From NCBI GenBank assembly GCA_036226585.1, contig CP108997.1, positions 4,464,001-4,528,000 of the forward strand: DNA of 64,000 bases, read 5' to 3'. Shown here one piece after another: positions 60,485-64,000 of the stretch. Below the pieces are notes generated by a model. That model did not search any database, had not been told where the DNA came from, and saw only the letters and a program-made list of their open reading frames with translations. The stretch is from Streptomyces sp. NBC_00708 (GTDB lineage: Bacteria > Actinomycetota > Actinomycetes > Streptomycetales > Streptomycetaceae). The position numbers were made by a program, and so were the translations under genes. Within the stretch, counting starts at the first letter, position 1. The number at the start of each line of letters is the position of its first letter.

Positions 60485-60546
60485 GTACGCCGAAGGCGGC
60501 GGCACCGCGACCCCCACCGGGTCCGGCGCCGCCGCCTTCGGCGTAC
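60485..60546. terminator. Long stem-loop terminator after L,D-transpeptidase
   Basis: GTACGCCGAAGGCGGCGGC pairs perfectly with GCCGCCGCCTTCGGCGTAC across a 24-base loop. It ends 68 bases before the permease start. Confidence 0.88.
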
Positions 60547-60614
60547 CCACGGTTCTCATCCTGCTCTCACGGTGCCCTTAACCCACCATCACAAGCCGTT
60601 CCTAATCTCGCGCC

Positions 60615-62075
60615 ATGTTCTTCACCTACCTCCGGCGCGAGCTGCGCCGCCGCAGAAAGGCGGCGCTCGTCGTCGCCTCGGGGCTCGCCCTCGGTATTGC
60701 GCTGGTCATCATCGTCAGCTCGGTCTCCTCGGGCATGAGCAAGGCCCAGGACAAGGTCCTGGAATCGCTGTACGGCCTCGGCACGGACATGACCGTCACC
60801 AAGGCGGCAGCGGCGCCCAAGTCCGGCTCCACGGAACGCCCCAGGTTCGAGTTCGACGCCAAGGACAGCGACGACGACGCGACCCAGAGCACCGACCGGG
60901 TCATGGTCCAGGGCTTCCAGACCCTGGCCTCCTCCACCGTCGACAAGGTCGGCGGCCAGGACGGCGTCGCCGGTGCGGTCGGCGGTCTGAGCCTGAACGT
61001 CATGAAGGTGGACGGGCAGTTCAAGCGCGGCGAGTTCAAGCAGGAGGGCGGCACGAGCCAGGGCGGCGGACGCGGACCCGGCGGCGGGAGCGGCCAGCCG
61101 CAGGGCGAGGTCAGGGGCGGCGGCGCCTCCTTCGACGTCAACTCCTACACGGTGTACGGCACCGACGTCACCCACCAGGACCTCGGCCCGCTCACCTCGT
61201 CGAAGATCACCTCGGGCCGTACGTTCAAGGCGACCGAGACCAACGCCAAGGTGGCCGTCGTCGACTCCGCCTACGCCAAGGAGAAGACCCTCTCCACCGG
61301 CAAGACGGTGACCGTGCACGGCACCAAGTTCACGATCATCGGCGTCTCGACGGCCGACAGCGGCGACGCGGCTGCCAACCTCTACATCCCGCTTCAGCAG
61401 GCGCAGACCCTCGCCGACTCGAAGAACAAGGTCACCACGGTCTATGTGAAGGCTGCGGACTCGCAGAAGATCGACAGCGTCAAGTCGGCCATCCAGAAGA
61501 ACGTCTCGGGCACCACGGTCACCACCTCCGCCGACCTCGCGGATACCGTCTCCGGGTCCCTGTCCACCGCGTCCGACCTCGCGGCCGGCGTCGGCAAGTG
61601 GCTCTCCATCGCCGTCCTGGTCGCCGCGTTCCTGGTCGCCGGGCTCCTCACCTCCTCCGCCGTCAGCCGCCGGGTGCGCGAGTTCGGCACGCTCAAGGCG
61701 CTCGGCTGGAAGAGCGGCCGGGTCACCCGGCAGGTCATCGGCGAGGCCCTGGTCAACGGCCTGATCGGCGGCGTTCTCGGCATCGCGGTCGGCCTGGCCG
61801 GCGCCTACGCTGTCACCACGGTCAGCCCCACCCTCACCGCGGAGCTGGGCTCCTCGGGCGGCGGCGGGATGCGCGGCGGCATGATGGGCGGCGGCGGCTT
61901 CGGCCGGCAGAGCGCGTCCAAGACCCTCGACATCGCGCTGTCCGCGCCCGTCTCCCTCTCCATCATCCTGATCGCCGTCGCCCTGGCCGTGGCGGGCGGG
62001 CTGATCGCGGGCGCCTTCGGCGGCTGGCGCGCCTCCCGGCTGCGCCCGGCGGACGCGCTGCGCCGCGTCGAGTAG
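60615..62075 (+). CDS. FtsX-like ABC transporter permease
   Basis: A 486-residue MacB/FtsX-type permease: one span near the N-terminus (ALVVASGLALGIALVIIVSS), a large extracellular domain with a Gly-rich loop (about 150-175), then three C-terminal spans with the FtsX core (RVREFGTLKALGWKSGRVTR). A Gly/Met-rich loop sits before the last span. Encoded just before its ATPase; probably an envelope-stress or peptide exporter. Confidence 0.88.
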   Translation: MFFTYLRRELRRRRKAALVVASGLALGIALVIIVSSVSSGMSKAQDKVLESLYGLGTDMTVTKAAAAPKSGSTERPRFEFDAKDSDDDATQSTDRVMVQGFQTLASSTVDKVGGQDGVAGAVGGLSLNVMKVDGQFKRGEFKQEGGTSQGGGRGPGGGSGQPQGEVRGGGASFDVNSYTVYGTDVTHQDLGPLTSSKITSGRTFKATETNAKVAVVDSAYAKEKTLSTGKTVTVHGTKFTIIGVSTADSGDAAANLYIPLQQAQTLADSKNKVTTVYVKAADSQKIDSVKSAIQKNVSGTTVTTSADLADTVSGSLSTASDLAAGVGKWLSIAVLVAAFLVAGLLTSSAVSRRVREFGTLKALGWKSGRVTRQVIGEALVNGLIGGVLGIAVGLAGAYAVTTVSPTLTAELGSSGGGGMRGGMMGGGGFGRQSASKTLDIALSAPVSLSIILIAVALAVAGGLIAGAFGGWRASRLRPADALRRVE

Positions 62076-62136
62076 GGCCGGTCCGGCCACCACCTGCCGG
62101 AGAGGCCCGGCCCGTACCCCCTTCAGGAGATCACCC

Positions 62137-62820
62137 ATGTACACGCTTCAAGGCGTCACCAAGCAGTACCGGCGCGGCAAGTCCACCGTGCACGCCCTGG
62201 CCGGCGTCGACCTCACCATCGAGGACGGCGGCCGTCTGGTCATCCAGGGCCCCACCGGCGGCGGCAAGTCCACCCTGCTCCAGATGCTCGGCGGCCTGGA
62301 CCGCCCCACGGCCGGCAGCGTCGAACTCGACGGGATGGACCTCGCCAGGCTGAGCGAGGCCAAGCTCACCAAGGTGCGCGCCCAGAACATCGGCTTCGTC
62401 TTCCAGAGCTTCAACCTCATCCCCACGCTCACCGCCCAGGAGAACGTCGAGACGGCCCTCGTCCCCCTCGGCGTCAAGGCGTCCGAGCGGCGCAGAAGAG
62501 CCGCCGAGGCGCTGGACTCCGTCGGACTCGGCGAACGGCTCGGCCATGTGCCCGGCGAGATGTCCGGCGGCCAGCAGCAGCGCGTCGCCATCGCCCGCGC
62601 CCTGGTCAAGCGGCCCAAGGTGCTCCTCGCCGACGAGCCCACCGGCAACCTCGACGAGTCCATGCGCGACGAGATCATGGAGGTGCTGGAGACCCTCTGG
62701 AAGGAGCACGGGCTGACCTTCATCATGGTCACCCACGACAGCGCGATCGCCCGCCGTGCCCCGCGCCTGGCCACCATCCGCAAGGGCAAGGTCACCATCA
62801 CGGAGAACGCCGCGGCCTGA
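62137..62820 (+). CDS. ABC transporter ATPase, LolD/MacB type
   Basis: A 227-residue ATPase pairing with the FtsX-like permease 61 bases upstream. Walker A GPTGGGKST, Q-loop FVFQSFNLIPT, signature MSGGQQQRVAIARAL and Walker B VLLADEPTGNLD are complete. MacB/LolD-type ATPases work by mechanotransmission without moving substrate through the membrane. Confidence 0.93.
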   Translation: MYTLQGVTKQYRRGKSTVHALAGVDLTIEDGGRLVIQGPTGGGKSTLLQMLGGLDRPTAGSVELDGMDLARLSEAKLTKVRAQNIGFVFQSFNLIPTLTAQENVETALVPLGVKASERRRRAAEALDSVGLGERLGHVPGEMSGGQQQRVAIARALVKRPKVLLADEPTGNLDESMRDEIMEVLETLWKEHGLTFIMVTHDSAIARRAPRLATIRKGKVTITENAAA

Positions 62821-62891
62821 CCCGTCCCGCACCCGTCCCCAGCCGCCGTCGGCGGGCCCGCGCGCCCCCGGCGGCGGTTCCGCGTGCCCGT

Positions 62892-63503
62892 TCAGGCCGT
62901 CCGGCCGCCCGCGCCCGCGACGGCCCTGCGGTACGCGACGAGGTCGCCCCGGCGCACCTGGCGCAGGCCGAGCGGGTCCGCGTACGAGACGCCCTCCTCG
63001 CAGGTGCGCACCAGGGGGCAGCCGGTCTCGTCCCGCTGCCCGGTGCCGGCGCGCAGCCCGTACCAGGGGCGCAGGGGCAGCCAGGCCAGCCCGTAGAGCC
63101 AGCGCCGCACCAGCCGGCCGGGGCCGGGGCGCCGGACGTCCGGCAGGCTCACCACCCGGATGCCCATGATCAGCTTGCCCGCGCCCGCCCCGAGGAACGC
63201 GGTGAGCACCACCTGGTTGACGAACGAGAGCACGAGCACCGGGCCGGCCAGCAGCGCCACGGCCTCGGGCAGGGGCACGGTGTCCACGTACGGTCGGACC
63301 AGCAGCCCGGCCGTGAGCACGCACAGATAGCAGTCCAGGCCCACGGCGAGGCAGCGGCGCGTCTCACCGGCGCGCGGCGGCGTGCGCGGGCCGGGGCGTA
63401 AGGACCCGGCGGCGTGCCCGCTGTGCCCGGACCGGGCGGGCAGGACGGTCCCGGCGGGCCTACGAGGACCGAGACCCCGGTGGTCTCCCCGTATGTATGT
63501 CAT
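62892..63503 (-). CDS. RDD-family membrane protein
   Basis: A 203-residue protein. A Pro/Arg/Gly-rich cytoplasmic N-terminus of about 45 residues is followed by an RDD-type membrane domain (LAVGLDCYLCVLTAGLL, then GAGAGKLIMGIRVV). The usual Arg-Asp-Asp appears as GLD here. ATG 63503 is used. Function of RDD proteins is mostly unknown. Confidence 0.75.
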   Translation of the reverse strand: MTYIRGDHRGLGPRRPAGTVLPARSGHSGHAAGSLRPGPRTPPRAGETRRCLAVGLDCYLCVLTAGLLVRPYVDTVPLPEAVALLAGPVLVLSFVNQVVLTAFLGAGAGKLIMGIRVVSLPDVRRPGPGRLVRRWLYGLAWLPLRPWYGLRAGTGQRDETGCPLVRTCEEGVSYADPLGLRQVRRGDLVAYRRAVAGAGGRTA

Positions 63504-63940
63504 GCCCGAATCATGTCTGATGAGCCGTCACCGCGTCCCGGGGTCGGCGCGGAGTGTTCCGCGCGACCTCGCGGGCCGTCGGCACCTCCCGGTGGGGGCG
63601 GGCGCCGCCCCGATGGCGTAACGGCTGGATTTCCGAATACTCACCGTCGACCCCGGGCGACTGTGAGCTTCACCACTTCGGCGGCTCCGCCGACGCGGCC
63701 CCGACCCGGCCAATCGGGCCCGGAACCGGCCTCGCACAAGGCCGTTGGCCAGGTCCGGGGCGTCAGAAGGCCCGATCACCCCGCGGATGCCACGGGCCGG
63801 GGAGCCGGCCCCCTGGGAGAATCGGTACGCCACGACGGTCCTGTACGCCGCGGTCGCGCGCGCGGTACGCGCGATGTTCCGGCGACGCCCTCAACGGGGA
63901 GGGGGACCTGGCGCCCCTCGGGACGGGGGCGCCCCCGCGT
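63504..63940. other. Unassigned region
   Basis: No gene could be supported. Several open frames overlap here on both strands, none with recognisable domains. ATG 63513 opens a frame starting MSDEPSPRPG with a Pro/Gly-rich run that resembles N-termini of RDD proteins, but no membrane domain follows; it may be a decayed remnant. Confidence 0.3.
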
Positions 63941-64000
63941 ATGAGCCGACCCATGGAAGGTCTTGATCAGATGCCGGTCACCCCTGACTCCGCCACCTCG
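63941..64000 (+). CDS. Start of a gene cut by the window edge
   Basis: In-frame ATG codons at 63941, 63953 and 63971 open a frame (MEGLDQMPVTPDSATS from 63953) that continues past the end. GGAAGG at 63955-63960 would serve the 63971 start. Too short to identify. Confidence 0.35.
   Translation, partial: MSRPMEGLDQMPVTPDSATS

Noticed and set aside
63414..63944. Plus-strand 176-residue open frame near the right edge
   Set aside because: Pro/Arg/Gly-rich, no domain, overlaps the RDD gene start; left as unassigned DNA.

Overview
The window is a piece of a Streptomyces chromosome. Codon use is strongly GC-biased, GTG starts and 4-base stop/start overlaps are frequent, and the gene set is typical of the genus: afsQ1/afsQ2/sigQ, an SdrA-type DeoR regulator, acyl-CoA carboxylase subunits including epsilon, class III adenylate cyclase and hutH. 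As I remember it (not checked), the gene order outside 11-24 kb follows the S. coelicolor SCO4885-SCO4940 neighbourhood.

Layout. 1-6.3 kb: end of a BMP-type nucleoside-binding lipoprotein, then a nucleoside ABC transporter (ATPase, two permeases), cytidine deaminase and thymidine phosphorylase. 6.3-10.96 kb: STAS protein, ECF sigma factor with a SnoaL-like tail, L,D-transpeptidase, and an MFS transporter divergent from a LysR regulator. 10.97-23.92 kb: a CRISPR island with a one-spacer array remnant, a WhiJ-like XRE/DUF6879 cassette with divergent small Cys-rich genes, a nine-repeat array, a complete type I-E cas operon (cas3-cas8e-cse2-cas7e-cas5e-cas6e-cas1-cas2) and a four-repeat array. 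The two main arrays point away from each other with their leaders next to the two ends of the cas operon. 23.9-32.8 kb: a hydrolase-fold protein lacking its nucleophile, adenosine deaminase, small secreted and membrane proteins, the AfsQ system with sigQ, and a uridine-kinase-like gene. 32.8-42.3 kb: two aldehyde dehydrogenases with deoC, a PH-domain protein, a TrmB/LuxR regulator, aminopeptidase P, a phosphohexomutase and purine nucleoside phosphorylase. 42.4-52.9 kb: gamma-glutamylcyclotransferase-like protein, LpdA, DeoR and TetR regulators, and the acyl-CoA carboxylase group with maf, a 42-residue MmpB-like protein and BirA. 53-64 kb: adenylate cyclase, enoyl-CoA hydratase, GGDEF protein, hutH, a second L,D-transpeptidase, a FtsX/ABC pair, an RDD protein and unassigned DNA.

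How it works together. Nucleoside genes scattered over 42 kb (ABC operon with cdd, deoA, add, deoC operon, punA) each carry the same palindrome, CTACGCGCGTAG, in front. One transcription factor probably controls uptake, deamination, phosphorolysis and deoxyribose-phosphate breakdown as a single regulon. The CRISPR island lies inside this otherwise conserved neighbourhood.

No rRNA, tRNA, transposase, integrase or replication origin was seen. A family of Streptomyces intergenic repeats occurs at four places; in two genes it supplies the last codons and the stop.
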